Source: Alphaproteobacteria bacterium (lineage in GTDB: Bacteria; Pseudomonadota; Alphaproteobacteria; Rhodobacterales; Rhodobacteraceae). From it: a stretch of DNA of 54,358 nt. Below are positions 36,284-45,679 of this stretch, one piece after another. Made by a program: the position numbers and the translations under genes. Under the pieces are notes generated by a model. That model searched no databases. It had not been told where the DNA came from and saw only the letters and a program-made list of their open reading frames with translations. The stretch spans positions 1 to 54,358 of the forward strand of contig JAUIIR010000024.1 in the NCBI GenBank assembly GCA_030431485.1, read 5' to 3'. The first letter of the stretch is position 1. Every line of letters begins with the position of its first letter.

Positions 36284-37810
36284 TTATTTGACCTTCTCAG
36301 GCGCCGTCGATTCAGTGGACGCTGTGGCTGCATCCGTGGTCGTATCTTCAGGTGTTTCCTGATCTCCGACAACCGGGGACTCTGGCTCGTCTTCGACAAC
36401 TTCGGCGTCTTCTGTCGACGTCGATTTGTCCTCCAACGAACCGACAATCAGCGGCAGCATTTCTGCGCCTGCTGGCAGCACCGTTTCGCTTTGCGGAGGT
36501 GTGGTCCAGCTCAAAGTGTCGAAGCTTTCGCAGTTTTTACAGACCGGCGTCCATTCAGTGTGGATGGTTTTGCAATTGTCACAGACCCATTGCGGTCCGC
36601 GCGGCGCTGTCAGTGCGCGCGCCAGCCAGCCGCGCACGATGGCGTCTGACGCACCTTCGCCGCGTTCGATCGCTGCCGCGATGGCAAGCACGCGTGTGTC
36701 CGGCTCGGTTTCTGCAAGATCCCCCAACGAACGACGGGCCTCTGGAAAGTCCTCGGCAGCAAGGTTGAGTTCGGCCAACAACAGCTTTGTTTCACGATGA
36801 TCGGGATGCATGGATGTCAGCTGTTTGAACCGCTGCAATCTTGCTTGCGGCGTTTCATTTGGTTCGATTTCAGCAAATGCAGAGGCCAAATCGGGATGCG
36901 GTTGCACCTGCCACGCCTTTTTCAGGATACGAACCGCATATTTTGACCGGCCTTGCGCGATGTAACTGCGCGCAGCCATGGCGGCTGCAGGGATCAGGTC
37001 CGGTGACGACTTGTTGGCCGCGATAGACGCCTCTTGCGCCTCGATTGTTTTGCCTTCGTCCAAAACGTCCTTTGCTTCCGACAAAGCAAGCACGGCATCC
37101 CGGCGTTTGTGAACGTCCCGAGGCAAAGCACCATGTTTGAGCTTGGCATTCAGCGTTTGCCGCGCGCCCTTCCAATCGGCATTTTTGGCCTGTAGGCGCA
37201 GCAATGTATCTTGCACTTCTTCATGCTTCGGCTTGATCGCAAAGGCACGTTCCGCAAGTTTGAGCGCGGTGTCGGTATCGCCCGCATCAAGCTTCTGCTT
37301 CATAAGACCCCGAACACCGACAAAGCGAGTGGTCTCGTTTTGAACCAGCCGCTTATAAACCTCTTCCGCCTTCTTGCGATCCCCGGTCATTTCGGCAGCT
37401 TGGGCCGTGATCAAATCGGTCAGTTCTGGTTTGTGAAGGTATTTTTCAGCCTTGGTCGCCTTGGCCATCGCCAATCGACCTTCCCCAGAGGCAAGCGCCA
37501 TCAGACCCTCGCTCAGAGCCTGAAAACCCTTGCGCTCCCGGTTACGGTCGAAGTACCGCGAAATGGCAGTTTCATCGCCATTGATGAATTTCAACGTCGC
37601 AATAAGCAGAGCGAATAGCTTGAGAAAAAGCCAAACCGCAAAAATGGCAACCAGTGCAGCGATCACAGATTGAAGCGGCCCGAGCGTAAACTCGGTGCCC
37701 CCCGCAGTGATCTGGATGCCGCCATTGCTTTCCATGAGGAAGCCAGCGCCCAGCGTGAGAGCAGCGACGATGACAACAAAAAGTACGATCTTGAAAAGAG
37801 ACCAAAGCAT
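36284..37810 (-). CDS. hemY: HemY-type heme biosynthesis-associated membrane protein
   Basis: 508 aa. Two N-terminal transmembrane helices (about 5-30, 42-75) precede the HemY_N motif (INGDETAISRYFDRNRERKG-like). TPR-like repeats follow (about 110-380). The C-terminal part has a zinc-ribbon-like C-x2-C...C-x2-C (VCDNCKTIHTEW and PVCKNCESF) and then an acidic, Thr/Glu-rich tail. The role is inner-membrane scaffolding of late heme synthesis by family. Third gene of the hemD - mitofilin-like - hemY unit. Confidence 0.88.
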   Translation of the reverse strand: MLWSLFKIVLFVVIVAALTLGAGFLMESNGGIQITAGGTEFTLGPLQSVIAALVAIFAVWLFLKLFALLIATLKFINGDETAISRYFDRNRERKGFQALSEGLMALASGEGRLAMAKATKAEKYLHKPELTDLITAQAAEMTGDRKKAEEVYKRLVQNETTRFVGVRGLMKQKLDAGDTDTALKLAERAFAIKPKHEEVQDTLLRLQAKNADWKGARQTLNAKLKHGALPRDVHKRRDAVLALSEAKDVLDEGKTIEAQEASIAANKSSPDLIPAAAMAARSYIAQGRSKYAVRILKKAWQVQPHPDLASAFAEIEPNETPQARLQRFKQLTSMHPDHRETKLLLAELNLAAEDFPEARRSLGDLAETEPDTRVLAIAAAIERGEGASDAIVRGWLARALTAPRGPQWVCDNCKTIHTEWTPVCKNCESFDTLSWTTPPQSETVLPAGAEMLPLIVGSLEDKSTSTEDAEVVEDEPESPVVGDQETPEDTTTDAATASTESTAPEKVK

Positions 37811-37823
37811 CGGACGCCCCCCC

Positions 37824-39341
37824 TTATTCCTGAAGTAGCTGCTGGACGAGCGTGTCAGCCGCTGATTTCGCCTCTAGGCGTGTTTGCGCGCGCGCCTGCC
37901 AATCAGACAAAGCCGTCTGAGCAACCTCTGGCAATGTGGCAATCTCGGACAAAGCTGTTTCAAGGACACCAGAGCGCAAAGCCGCCTCGGCGCGTGACAA
38001 GATTGCATCTGGATCATCCCCTTCTCGCGGGGCGACCGACCTGGCACCAAGTTGATTGGCAAAGAACGTTGCCACGCGACCCACGCCTTCGGCGCCCTCT
38101 GTATCGGCTTTTCTGGCTTCACTCAAAGCATCGCGCGCCGCTTCCGGAAATGATGCGATCAGCTCTGCCTGGGTCGGCACACCGGTATCGGCTTGGGCAG
38201 CCAAAACCTCAGGAACGTCCACACCGTTCGACGCCAAGGCAGTCAGAGCGTCCGAATAGACCGATCCATTGTCGATAGCATTTGAAAGCTCGGCCATAGC
38301 GGCACGCGATGCCGCAAGTTGGGCCTTTTCCTCAGCATTTGCTTCGGCGGCCACAGCCTCCTGAGCCATCTGTTCGACCTCGGCACGCTGTGCTTCAATC
38401 TCGGCCTGCAGATCAGCGAGGGCACGTTCGTATGCGGCAATTGCCTCTTCAGACACAGCGGATTCCATGGGCTGCCGTTCCAATGTGTCGATACGACCTA
38501 CCAACGTATCAAGACGCGAGGTCAATTCACCGCCTGCCGCCTCAAGCGCTGCCAACCGCTCTTCAATCGGGCTTAGATCGACAGTGGGAGCTTCCTGGCT
38601 TTCGAGGCTGGCGATGCGTGTCCCGAGGTCTGACAGCGATCCGTCCTGAGTGGTCAGGGCCTGTCGTATTTCGTCTTCAAACCCGGAATCTCCGGCTTCT
38701 GCAAAGGGCCAAACAGCCTGTGATGAATATGCAGCGACCCCATACCCCAGAACCGCCGCGGCAACACCGCCAAGCAGCATCGGTACAAAACCGCCTTTTC
38801 GCTCAATGGTCGTTTCCTTGACGACTTGTGGCGCAACCGGCAGCGTTTCAGGCTCCGAGGCTGGCTCTTCATCTTTTTCGATGTTGTCCGCGTCTGACGC
38901 GATATCTGCATCCGGCGCCTCGTGATGCTCACCCGATTCAGCTTCTGCGATCAACGCTTCGGCTTCGTCTTCCGTCAAATGGTCATCTTTTTCCTCAACG
39001 CGTTCCGCCTTCTTGTCGACCTCAATGTCCAGAGATTCGCCGTTAGCGGCACCATCAGCATCAGGTGTGGTGTCATCGGACACCTCAGTCGGCTCGGGCT
39101 GCTCGATGGCTTCATCAAAGACCGTTTCGTCGGAAGCGTCGGCGTCAGTTCCAGGTTGAGAGACGTCTTCGGACTCCTCTTTCGGAGCATAAACTTCAAC
39201 GGCTTCAACAGCTTCAGTGACTGTATCTGCATCGTTCGAAGTTTTGTCAGTCACGTCGTTCTGTTCTGCCGCGCCTTCCGTTTCGACCGTTTGATCGGAC
39301 TGGTCTTTTGTGGTCTTGCTCGTGCTTTTACGTTTTGCCAC
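37824..39341 (-). CDS. mitofilin-like (COG4223) inner-membrane protein
   Basis: 505 aa from a GTG at 39341 preceded by GAGGGA; a TTG at 39365 is in frame but lacks a ribosome site. Layout: Lys/Thr-rich start, a long acidic Glu/Asp/Thr/Ser disordered region (to about 175), one transmembrane helix (MLLGGVAAAVLGYGVAAYSS), coiled-coil (about 230-350), and a C-terminal helical domain with the mitofilin-like pattern (VLETALSEIATLPEVAQTALSDW). Conserved between hemD and hemY in alphaproteobacteria and thought to shape or organise the inner membrane, related to mitochondrial Mic60. Confidence 0.82.
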   Translation of the reverse strand: MAKRKSTSKTTKDQSDQTVETEGAAEQNDVTDKTSNDADTVTEAVEAVEVYAPKEESEDVSQPGTDADASDETVFDEAIEQPEPTEVSDDTTPDADGAANGESLDIEVDKKAERVEEKDDHLTEDEAEALIAEAESGEHHEAPDADIASDADNIEKDEEPASEPETLPVAPQVVKETTIERKGGFVPMLLGGVAAAVLGYGVAAYSSQAVWPFAEAGDSGFEDEIRQALTTQDGSLSDLGTRIASLESQEAPTVDLSPIEERLAALEAAGGELTSRLDTLVGRIDTLERQPMESAVSEEAIAAYERALADLQAEIEAQRAEVEQMAQEAVAAEANAEEKAQLAASRAAMAELSNAIDNGSVYSDALTALASNGVDVPEVLAAQADTGVPTQAELIASFPEAARDALSEARKADTEGAEGVGRVATFFANQLGARSVAPREGDDPDAILSRAEAALRSGVLETALSEIATLPEVAQTALSDWQARAQTRLEAKSAADTLVQQLLQE

Positions 39342-39403
39342 CGAATATTCCCTCGAATCTGTCAAGTTTGCGCGACAGCATTGTCAACTTTACCTTACAT
39401 CTC

Positions 39404-40138
39404 TCACAGCCGCCGCTCAAGACTGACGGCGTCTGTGATCATTTCGGCCACCAACTCCGCCATTCCATCGCGGTCGGGCCGACGCGATATCCTCGTTTTA
39501 TGGGCCGCACCCCCCGGCAATGCTTCGGCCACAGCTTGGCTGATTGCGGCAAACTGAATGTTGTCCATCCCGGCCGATTCGCGCACCAGTTGCTGTGCCG
39601 TTCTCGAAGAGAATACCGGTGCGATTGTCGGTCTGTCTTGCGACAAAGCCTCCCGCGTGCGTGAAGAAAACGGCTTTAGATCTTGCTCATATAGAACAGC
39701 TTCAGAGGTTTCCACGCCCGCTTCTGAAAGCCGTTGGGCAATTCTCCCGATTGCAACCGCACCTCTGAGATGCAGAAGCGGTCCCTGAAAGCCATGCTCC
39801 ACAACATATTCAACCACGTGGTCCGCTGATCCTCCCGAAACGTGAACCTCGAATCCGAACGCCTGAACGGCTTTTGCCGTTCCCGTTCCAACCGCAATAG
39901 CAGGTATTGGCAACGGCAATCCCCCAAGCGCTCGGTAGGCATCTAACGCGTTGGCAGACGTAAAGATCAACCCGGCAACACCTTTAAGCTCTGGCAAAGG
40001 GCCGGTAACCCGGATCGAAAGCAACGGATTGATCAATAATTCAACAGCATCACGCGCTTCCTGTGGGAGAGCCGCCCAAAATGCCTCTGATGAAACGCTT
40101 GGACGCGTCAGCAGCAAGATAGGACGTGAGCCAGCCAT
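39404..40138 (-). CDS. hemD: uroporphyrinogen-III synthase
   Basis: 244 aa. The HemD fold is seen in ILLLTRPSVSSEAF at the N-terminus, LIFTSANALDAYRA, the AIAVGTGTAKAVQAFGFEVHVSGGSADHVVEYV segment, and a later HLRGAVAIGRIAQRL. It closes hydroxymethylbilane into uroporphyrinogen III, the common tetrapyrrole precursor. The start at 40138 has GGGA 6 nt upstream. First gene of the hemD operon, divergent from tsaD. Confidence 0.9.
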   Translation of the reverse strand: MAGSRPILLLTRPSVSSEAFWAALPQEARDAVELLINPLLSIRVTGPLPELKGVAGLIFTSANALDAYRALGGLPLPIPAIAVGTGTAKAVQAFGFEVHVSGGSADHVVEYVVEHGFQGPLLHLRGAVAIGRIAQRLSEAGVETSEAVLYEQDLKPFSSRTREALSQDRPTIAPVFSSRTAQQLVRESAGMDNIQFAAISQAVAEALPGGAAHKTRISRRPDRDGMAELVAEMITDAVSLERRL

Positions 40139-40211
40139 GACATCCCGTGTTGTTGTGAGCAGCACTCAGGGGTGGTAACGGCTGGACCGTAGAGGTGCAA
40201 CGGAAAGTCTG

Positions 40212-41282
40212 ATGGACCACGACATCATTGTTCTCGGGCTGGAAAGCAGCTGCGACGACACAGCAGCTGCGGTTGTGCGCGGCCATGAAATTCTGTCATC
40301 CGTGGTCGCAGATCAAACTGACCTGCACGCGGCCTATGGCGGTGTCGTGCCGGAAATTGCGGCGCGGGCGCATGCCGAAAAACTCGATCTGTGCATCGAA
40401 AACGCTTTGCAGGCTGCCGGAACAAACCTGTCGGAAATTGATGCGATTGCGGTGACCGCAGGCCCTGGCTTGATTGGTGGTGTGTTATCCGGGGTGATGA
40501 TGGCCAAGGGCCTGAGTGCGGGAACCGGAAAACCATTGATTGGCGTCAATCATCTTGCTGGACACGCGCTGACCCCAAGGCTCACGGATAGGCTCGCATA
40601 CCCATATCTTATCCTGCTCGTCTCAGGCGGGCATTGCCAGTTCCTGCAGGTGAACGGTCCAACAGACTTTTCCCGCCTCGGAAGTACGATTGACGACGCA
40701 CCGGGCGAAGCGTTTGACAAGACCGCGCGGTTGCTAGGTCTCTCCCAGCCAGGAGGCCCGTCTGTTGAAAAGTCAGCGACCTTAGGTGACGAAACCCGAT
40801 TTGCGTTTCCCCGTCCACTTCTGGATCGTCCCGGATGTGACCTGTCATTCTCAGGCTTAAAAACAGCTCTGCTCAGACAACGAGATCAACTCGTCACGTC
40901 ACAAGGCGGACTGAGGCGCGCGGACGTCAATCACCTCTGTGCAGGTTTTCAGGCGGCAGTTCGAGACGTTCTTGTTGAGAAATCGCGGCGGGCGCTGGAC
41001 GCCTGTAATGGAATTACCGGCTTTGCTGTCGCGGGAGGAGTGGCCGCAAACACACAGCTGCGAACTGCGCTTGAGACGCTTGCGAATGCCCAAGACATTC
41101 CTTTTGTTGCGCCACCGCTGTCACTGTGTACGGACAATGCTGCGATGATTGCGTTTGCCGGGGCCGAGAAATTCTTGGCCGATGGTGCAGATGATTTGAC
41201 CTTGTCCGCGCGGCCGCGCTGGCCTTTGGACAAACGCGCACCTGCAGCACTGGGAAGCGGCAAGAAAGGCGCAAAAGCATGA
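40212..41282 (+). CDS. tsaD: tRNA threonylcarbamoyladenosine biosynthesis protein TsaD
   Basis: 356 aa. ASKHA ATPase with [14 protein letters not shown] (phosphate-1), the metal-binding H-x3-H (NHLAGHALT), and [10 protein letters not shown]. The C-terminus has [16 protein letters not shown]. It transfers the threonylcarbamoyl moiety from TC-AMP to A37 of ANN-reading tRNAs, with TsaB and TsaE; tsaE is in this window at 52694. Overlaps gpsA by 4 nt. Confidence 0.98.
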   Translation: MDHDIIVLGLESSCDDTAAAVVRGHEILSSVVADQTDLHAAYGGVVPEIAARAHAEKLDLCIENALQAAGTNLSEIDAIAVTAGPGLIGGVLSGVMMAKGLSAGTGKPLIGVNHLAGHALTPRLTDRLAYPYLILLVSGGHCQFLQVNGPTDFSRLGSTIDDAPGEAFDKTARLLGLSQPGGPSVEKSATLGDETRFAFPRPLLDRPGCDLSFSGLKTALLRQRDQLVTSQGGLRRADVNHLCAGFQAAVRDVLVEKSRRALDACNGITGFAVAGGVAANTQLRTALETLANAQDIPFVAPPLSLCTDNAAMIAFAGAEKFLADGADDLTLSARPRWPLDKRAPAALGSGKKGAKA

Positions 41283-42235
41283 TCGGGGTCATGGGTGCCG
41301 GCGCATTTGGCACGGCTTTGGCCATCGCCTTGGCAAAAACAGGACAATCCGTTCTGCTCTGGTGTCGCAGTTCAGATCAAGCGACAAGAATGGCGCAAAT
41401 GCGTACCAACGAAGCCTACCTTCCCAACGCCGCTTTTCCAGACGCCCTGCATGTCACCCAAGACTTGGGCACTGTCTGCAGAACGCAGGCCCTGCTTGTT
41501 GCAGTTCCCTTGCAAAAGGTGCGCTCAGCCATGGCCGGGATTGGCGACATCAAATCACCGCTGGTCGCCTGCAGCAAAGGCATCGAACTGAGCAGTGGCC
41601 TCGGACCAACGGGCGTACTGAATGACGTGCTCCCCGGCTCCACAACCGCGATCCTCACAGGGCCAAGCTTTGCGGCTGACATCGCACTTGGTCGCCCAAC
41701 CGCACTGACCCTGGCATGCAGCGATGGCGACATCGGCGAAACGCTGCAAGCCATGCTGACGACACCGACGCTCCGACTGTATCGCACCACTGACACCATC
41801 GGCGCCGAGTTGGGCGGAGCGTTGAAAAACGTGATGGCGATTGCGTGCGGTGCGGTCATTGGGGCTGGATTGGGCGACAGTGCGCGGGCTGCAACGATGA
41901 CAAGAGGCTTTGCAGAAATGCAAAGGATCGGATCGTTTTTCGGCGCTCGTACCGACACTCTTGCAGGACTGTCCGGTTTGGGAGACCTTGCTCTGACCTG
42001 CACATCTGACTTGTCGCGCAATTACCAACTGGGCTTGTCGCTGGGACGTGGAGCCTCTTTCGACTCCGCCGTCACAGTAGAAGGTGCAGCCACCGCGAAA
42101 GCCATGTCACAAATCGCCCGTGAGAAAAATCTCGACCTTCCGATCACGTCAACGGTCGCGCGACTTGTCGAGGGTTCAACCACGGTCGCGGATGCCATAG
42201 AAGACCTGATGACCCGTCCATTAAAGGAGGAATAG
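41279..42235 (+). CDS. gpsA: glycerol-3-phosphate dehydrogenase [NAD(P)+]
   Basis: 318 aa. An N-terminal Rossmann motif ([23 protein letters not shown]), the substrate-binding Lys region (KGIE and [13 protein letters not shown]), and [27 protein letters not shown] are all typical. It supplies sn-glycerol 3-phosphate for phospholipid synthesis. Coupled to tsaD by ATGA and immediately followed by the YciI-like gene. Confidence 0.98.
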   Translation: MIGVMGAGAFGTALAIALAKTGQSVLLWCRSSDQATRMAQMRTNEAYLPNAAFPDALHVTQDLGTVCRTQALLVAVPLQKVRSAMAGIGDIKSPLVACSKGIELSSGLGPTGVLNDVLPGSTTAILTGPSFAADIALGRPTALTLACSDGDIGETLQAMLTTPTLRLYRTTDTIGAELGGALKNVMAIACGAVIGAGLGDSARAATMTRGFAEMQRIGSFFGARTDTLAGLSGLGDLALTCTSDLSRNYQLGLSLGRGASFDSAVTVEGAATAKAMSQIAREKNLDLPITSTVARLVEGSTTVADAIEDLMTRPLKEE

Positions 42236-42511
42236 ATGCTCATTGCCCTGATCGCGCGCGACAAAGCCGGCGCTTTGGAAACCCGCAAAGCCAATCGGGA
42301 CGCCCATCTCGCGTATATTGACGAGACCGGCGTGGTGAATCAGGCTGGCCCGTTGCTGGACGGCGCTGAGCAAATGATCGGCTCGCTCGTCATCCTCGAT
42401 GTGGCCGATATAGCCGCAGCACAAGACTGGGCCAACAACGATCCGTACGCCAAGGCCGGACTTTTCCAGAGCGTTGACCTTATCCCCTGGAAGCGCGTGA
42501 TCGGCGGATGA
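42236..42511 (+). CDS. YciI-like family protein
   Basis: 91 aa, usual size. The start directly abuts the gpsA stop, with AGGAGG from the end of gpsA as the ribosome site. The conserved pattern R-x2-H-L-x-Y-I plus G-A-E-x-M-I-G-S-L-V-I-L-D, and NDPYAKAGLFQSVDLIPW is the family signature; a His-Asp pair is implicated in catalysis in the dimeric alpha/beta fold. Physiological role unknown. Confidence 0.9.
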   Translation: MLIALIARDKAGALETRKANRDAHLAYIDETGVVNQAGPLLDGAEQMIGSLVILDVADIAAAQDWANNDPYAKAGLFQSVDLIPWKRVIGG

Positions 42512-42927
42512 GATACTGGCTGTTCAAATCCGAGCCATCCACTTGGTCTTGGGACGATCAGGTCGCCAAGGGCGATGCAGGAGAGGAATGGGACGGTGTC
42601 CGAAACTATCAAGCTCGCAATTTCATGCGTGAGATGGCTCTTGGCGACCGCGGCTTTTTCTATCACTCCCAGTCCGAAAAAGCGATCGTCGGCACAGTTG
42701 AGGTGATTGCAGAAGCCCATCCCGACAGCACAACCGATGACGACCGCTGGGAATGCGTGGACATCAAAGCATTGGATGCGGCGAAAGCCCATGTGACGCT
42801 TGATCAAATCAAGGCGGACGAACGACTTTCCGCGATGGTTCTGGTGAACAATTCCCGCCTATCCGTACAGCCGGTTACGGAAACGGAATGGCGCATCATT
42901 TGTGACCTTGCAGGCCTGCCAGAATAG
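42508..42927 (+). CDS. EVE domain-containing protein
   Basis: 139 aa. The start MRYWLFKSEPSTWSWDD and the following GVRNYQARNFMREM are hallmarks of the EVE (PUA-like) domain, which binds modified bases in nucleic acids. A housekeeping or RNA-modification-reader role is likely; EVE domains are also found in modification-dependent restriction systems, but no such system is nearby. Overlaps the YciI-like gene by 4 nt. Confidence 0.92.
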   Translation: MRYWLFKSEPSTWSWDDQVAKGDAGEEWDGVRNYQARNFMREMALGDRGFFYHSQSEKAIVGTVEVIAEAHPDSTTDDDRWECVDIKALDAAKAHVTLDQIKADERLSAMVLVNNSRLSVQPVTETEWRIICDLAGLPE

Positions 42928-42951
42928 CTCGACCCAAAAGGGGAAACAGAT

Positions 42952-43347
42952 ATGCCTCTCCTCGCGATTATTGCTGCAGGTCTTGCAGGCTGGGCGTTTG
43001 GCGCGGTCTGGTATAGCATTTTTGCAAAGCCGTGGATGTCCGCTTCGGGCGTTGCAACCGATGACTCCGGACGGCCCGCTAATCAAAAAAAACCGTTGCC
43101 CTATGTGATAAGTATCGTCTCGGCAATGGTCGTCGCCGCAACGATGTATTACGCGTTCGACATGCTGGATATTGTGACCGTTGGCAAAGGGTTCATGTCC
43201 GGCTTGGGGATCGGTGCCTGTTTCGCTGCCCCTTGGCTGGCCACCAACTATGGCTTTGCGGGAAGACCTTTCAAATTGACTCTGATTGATGGAGGCTATG
43301 CCACTTTCGGATCAGCAGTGATTGGTGCTGTGATCGCGTCGTTCTGA
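42952..43347 (+). CDS. DUF1761 family membrane protein
   Basis: 131 aa, four transmembrane segments (about 3-22, 50-68, 78-100, 112-130). The GAVWYSIFAKPWM motif near residue 18 is the DUF1761 signature. Function unknown. GGGGAA lies upstream of the ATG. Last gene of the tsaD-to-DUF1761 run, with a hairpin shortly after its stop. Confidence 0.85.
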   Translation: MPLLAIIAAGLAGWAFGAVWYSIFAKPWMSASGVATDDSGRPANQKKPLPYVISIVSAMVVAATMYYAFDMLDIVTVGKGFMSGLGIGACFAAPWLATNYGFAGRPFKLTLIDGGYATFGSAVIGAVIASF

Positions 43348-43353
43348 AATCAA

Positions 43354-43386
43354 ACGGAGGGCCCGGCCAGTACCGAAACCCTCCGT
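43354..43386 (+). terminator. hairpin after DUF1761 gene
   Basis: 8-bp stem ACGGAGGG/CCCTCCGT with a 17-nt loop, 6 nt after the stop. No U-tract follows, so it is a weak or Rho-assisted terminator at best. Confidence 0.45.
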
Positions 43387-43513
43387 CCCCGCGCTCCCAA
43401 ATCACCACGCGCGTCAACTGAATTTGGTTTCGGTCATCCTGACCGTCACAGACAATCTATCTCAGCCTGCAATATATCCCAAACATCAAGTCCACAGCAA
43501 TTAGCACAAATAA

Positions 43514-43544
43514 ACTAAAACGGGCGCACCTATAGGAGCGCCCG
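43514..43544 (-). terminator. Rho-independent terminator of the DUF2853 gene
   Basis: 7-bp GC-rich stem CGGGCGC/GCGCCCG with a 10-nt loop, followed on the minus strand by TTTTAGTTTA. Located 25 bp after the DUF2853 stop. Confidence 0.8.
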
Positions 43545-43569
43545 AGCTTAGGAAAGGTGCAACACGTGC

Positions 43570-43911
43570 TCAGCCGTAAACCGACTCTTTCCCGAAATGC
43601 TTGGTGAGCATGTAATAGACGACAGCGCGATACTTGTTCCGCTCTGACTTTCCGTAGGTTTCGATCACGGAATTGATCGCGTCCATCAATTCCGGCCCAT
43701 CTTTCAGACCAAGCTTCTTGATGAGAAAATTGTTCTTGACGGTCTCAAGTTCGGACGGCTGTGAGCCTGCAACCGTTGACGCATCCGCATTGTAGATCGC
43801 GGGACCGCAACCGATCGTCACCTTGGTCAGCAAATCCATGTCTGGCGTCATGCCGCACTTGTTCTTCAGATCATCCGCATACTGAGCGATTAAATCGTCT
43901 CGTTTGCCCAT
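43570..43911 (-). CDS. DUF2853 family protein
   Basis: 113 aa from the ATG at 43911, with GGGAG upstream; the frame extends to 43995 without a ribosome site. Small helical soluble protein with the family patterns KRDDLIAQYADDLKNKCG and VVYYMLTKHFGKESVY at the C-terminus. Function unknown. Alone in its transcription unit, with its own terminator. Confidence 0.88.
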   Translation of the reverse strand: MGKRDDLIAQYADDLKNKCGMTPDMDLLTKVTIGCGPAIYNADASTVAGSQPSELETVKNNFLIKKLGLKDGPELMDAINSVIETYGKSERNKYRAVVYYMLTKHFGKESVYG

Positions 43912-44094
43912 TACTGTCTCCCTGTGAAGTCTTCTATCCCCGGAGCATCGGCCCCCAACACAATCGAAGGTGGCAAAAAGCCCTGCACGGAGCAACGAAA
44001 AATACGCTTTTGCGTCGTGTACGCGCTATTTCCCCGTGGTGCTGGCGGGAAAGTCACGCCATGCTCTTTGGCATAGACAGTAATGGAGGTTTTG

Positions 44095-44514
44095 ATGGGA
44101 CTTTGGAATTTTGTGAAAACAGCAGGCCGCAAATTGATGGGGGGCGACGAAGTGCCAACGGCCGCTGTCCTTGAAAAAGAGGTTGCGGATCTGGGCCTCG
44201 ACACCAAAGGCGCAGAAATCAAAGTTGAAGGAGACAAGGTTGTCGTCTCCGGCGGCGGCATGAGCCAGGAAGAACGTGAGAAGGTCATCCTGGCTGTTGG
44301 CAATGTCGAAGGTGTCTCCTCGGTTGAGGCCGACACATCTGACGAGCCCGTGTTCCACACGGTTGTCAATGGCGACACCTTGTGGGCGATCGCGGAAAAG
44401 ACCCTTGGCAACGGATCAAAGTACAACGCGATCTTTGAGGCCAATCGCCCGATGCTGGGCCACCCGGACAAGATCTATCCTGGTCAGGTTCTGCGGATAC
44501 CGGCAGAGGCATGA
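44095..44514 (+). CDS. BON-LysM protein (YgaU/Kbp-like potassium-binding protein)
   Basis: 139 aa from 44095, with GGAGG 5 nt upstream; an upstream ATG at 44083 sits on that ribosome site. N-terminal MGLWNFVKTAGRKLMGGD, then a BON domain (about 25-80, VEGDKVVVSGGGMSQEEREKVILAVGNVEGVSSV) and a LysM domain (about 87-139, VVNGDTLWAIAEKTLGNGSKYNAIFEANRPM). The layout and length match Kbp (YgaU) of E. coli, a cytoplasmic K+-binding protein. No signal peptide. Confidence 0.9.
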   Translation: MGLWNFVKTAGRKLMGGDEVPTAAVLEKEVADLGLDTKGAEIKVEGDKVVVSGGGMSQEEREKVILAVGNVEGVSSVEADTSDEPVFHTVVNGDTLWAIAEKTLGNGSKYNAIFEANRPMLGHPDKIYPGQVLRIPAEA

Positions 44515-44591
44515 AGCTAAAGGCCCAGCATGAAATCTGGGCCTTTCCACCTCTGGATCACACATTTTTCAGAACAACTCGGACCAAACGA

Positions 44592-45461
44592 TCATTCACC
44601 AGCCACGTAGGTCGGCATTGATTTTGTAAGGATAAGAGTTTGCGCCTTCTGTTTGCCTTCCTCAAGCAGATACCAAACCTCCTGACCCCTTTTCCGACTC
44701 TTTGGTTGCGCAACGATCTTATATTTTGACGTCCTCGGCCCGACATTTGAACCATGCTGGCAGATGACGACAGAATCATTTCGAACGTGGTTGATCACTC
44801 CGATATGGGCATGGTGATCAGGACCTTTTTGCCCATTCGGGATCACTTGCCATGTTGTCTTGGACGCCTTTTCACCTGACTTCTGCGGCTTGGGGCGCGC
44901 CCAAATCGCGGCACTATCATAATTGATATCGTGCCAGTCGAGAGCGACACCAGCAATCTGTTTGTATTTGTTGTGATAGTGGATTGGCTTTTCAAGGAAG
45001 CAGCCAATGGCGGTGTAGTAGGCGTTTGTGAATCCATTGCAATCAAAACCGATTTCCTGGTCTTGACTGATCCATTCCTGCAGTCGATCCGGTGATACTG
45101 CGCCCGCCTTCAGCGCAAGTTCGCAAAGCAGTGAAATCTCTTCCAGCGTGGCGTGTCCACAATATGCCATCCGTACCCGATGCTTTGACACGTCCAACCA
45201 TTTCTTTGCATCTGAGCCGTCTTCGATCGCAGAACTATTCCGAAGCAGACTGCGGAGTGTTCCCGCCCGTTTATAGGCACCACCGCCTGTCCCAGATTTG
45301 TAGCGCGTTATAGCAACATTCTTTCTTCCGCCATTCGGCAACCGAACCGGCATGGCATGACAGGTTTCGACGAACTCCGAACACCAAAGCTCCGGTTTGA
45401 ACTGGGGAAAGTTGGCTTTACGCACTTCCTTGATTGCAGGATGATCTCGATAATTGCCCAT
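44592..45461 (-). CDS. NlpC/P60-like putative cysteine hydrolase
   Basis: 289 aa from the ATG at 45461; a frame to 45584 exists but its extra residues look like a chance membrane segment. The motif I-G-F-D-C141-N-G-F matches the D-C-S-G-F active site of NlpC/P60 peptidases, and D-H-H-A-H219-I-G-V-I fits the catalytic His strand. An N-terminal domain of about 130 residues (ending near the LLCELALKAGAVSPDRL helix) is unrecognised. There is no signal peptide, so it may act inside the cell or be exported by another route. The catalytic assignment is by motif only. Confidence 0.5.
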   Translation of the reverse strand: MGNYRDHPAIKEVRKANFPQFKPELWCSEFVETCHAMPVRLPNGGRKNVAITRYKSGTGGGAYKRAGTLRSLLRNSSAIEDGSDAKKWLDVSKHRVRMAYCGHATLEEISLLCELALKAGAVSPDRLQEWISQDQEIGFDCNGFTNAYYTAIGCFLEKPIHYHNKYKQIAGVALDWHDINYDSAAIWARPKPQKSGEKASKTTWQVIPNGQKGPDHHAHIGVINHVRNDSVVICQHGSNVGPRTSKYKIVAQPKSRKRGQEVWYLLEEGKQKAQTLILTKSMPTYVAGE

Positions 45462-45610
45462 GACGTGCCTGAAAATACATATGAAAAATAAGATTATATA
45501 AGACCACAGGTCAGCGATTCTCGACAGAGCCAATGTTCCAGCTTCGCCTATCGAACCAGGTCGTGAGTCTTCAAGAAAGGGCATGGGTCAGGCAAGCGAT
45601 TGGCTTGCAA

Positions 45611-45642
45611 CAAAAAAGGCTCCACGCACTTGCGTGGAGCCT
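45611..45642 (-). terminator. Rho-independent terminator of ahcY
   Basis: On the minus strand an 11-bp perfect stem AGGCTCCACGC/GCGTGGAGCCT with a 4-nt loop is followed by TTTTTTG. It lies about 40 bp after the ahcY stop. Textbook form. Confidence 0.92.
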
Positions 45643-45679
45643 CTTCAAAACATTGGGCGGGTTGCCGCCCAAAGCATGC

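Noticed and set aside
42508..42927. EVE protein as part of a defence system
   Set aside because: Neighbours are gpsA, YciI-like and DUF1761 genes with no nuclease or methylase nearby; a housekeeping role is more likely.
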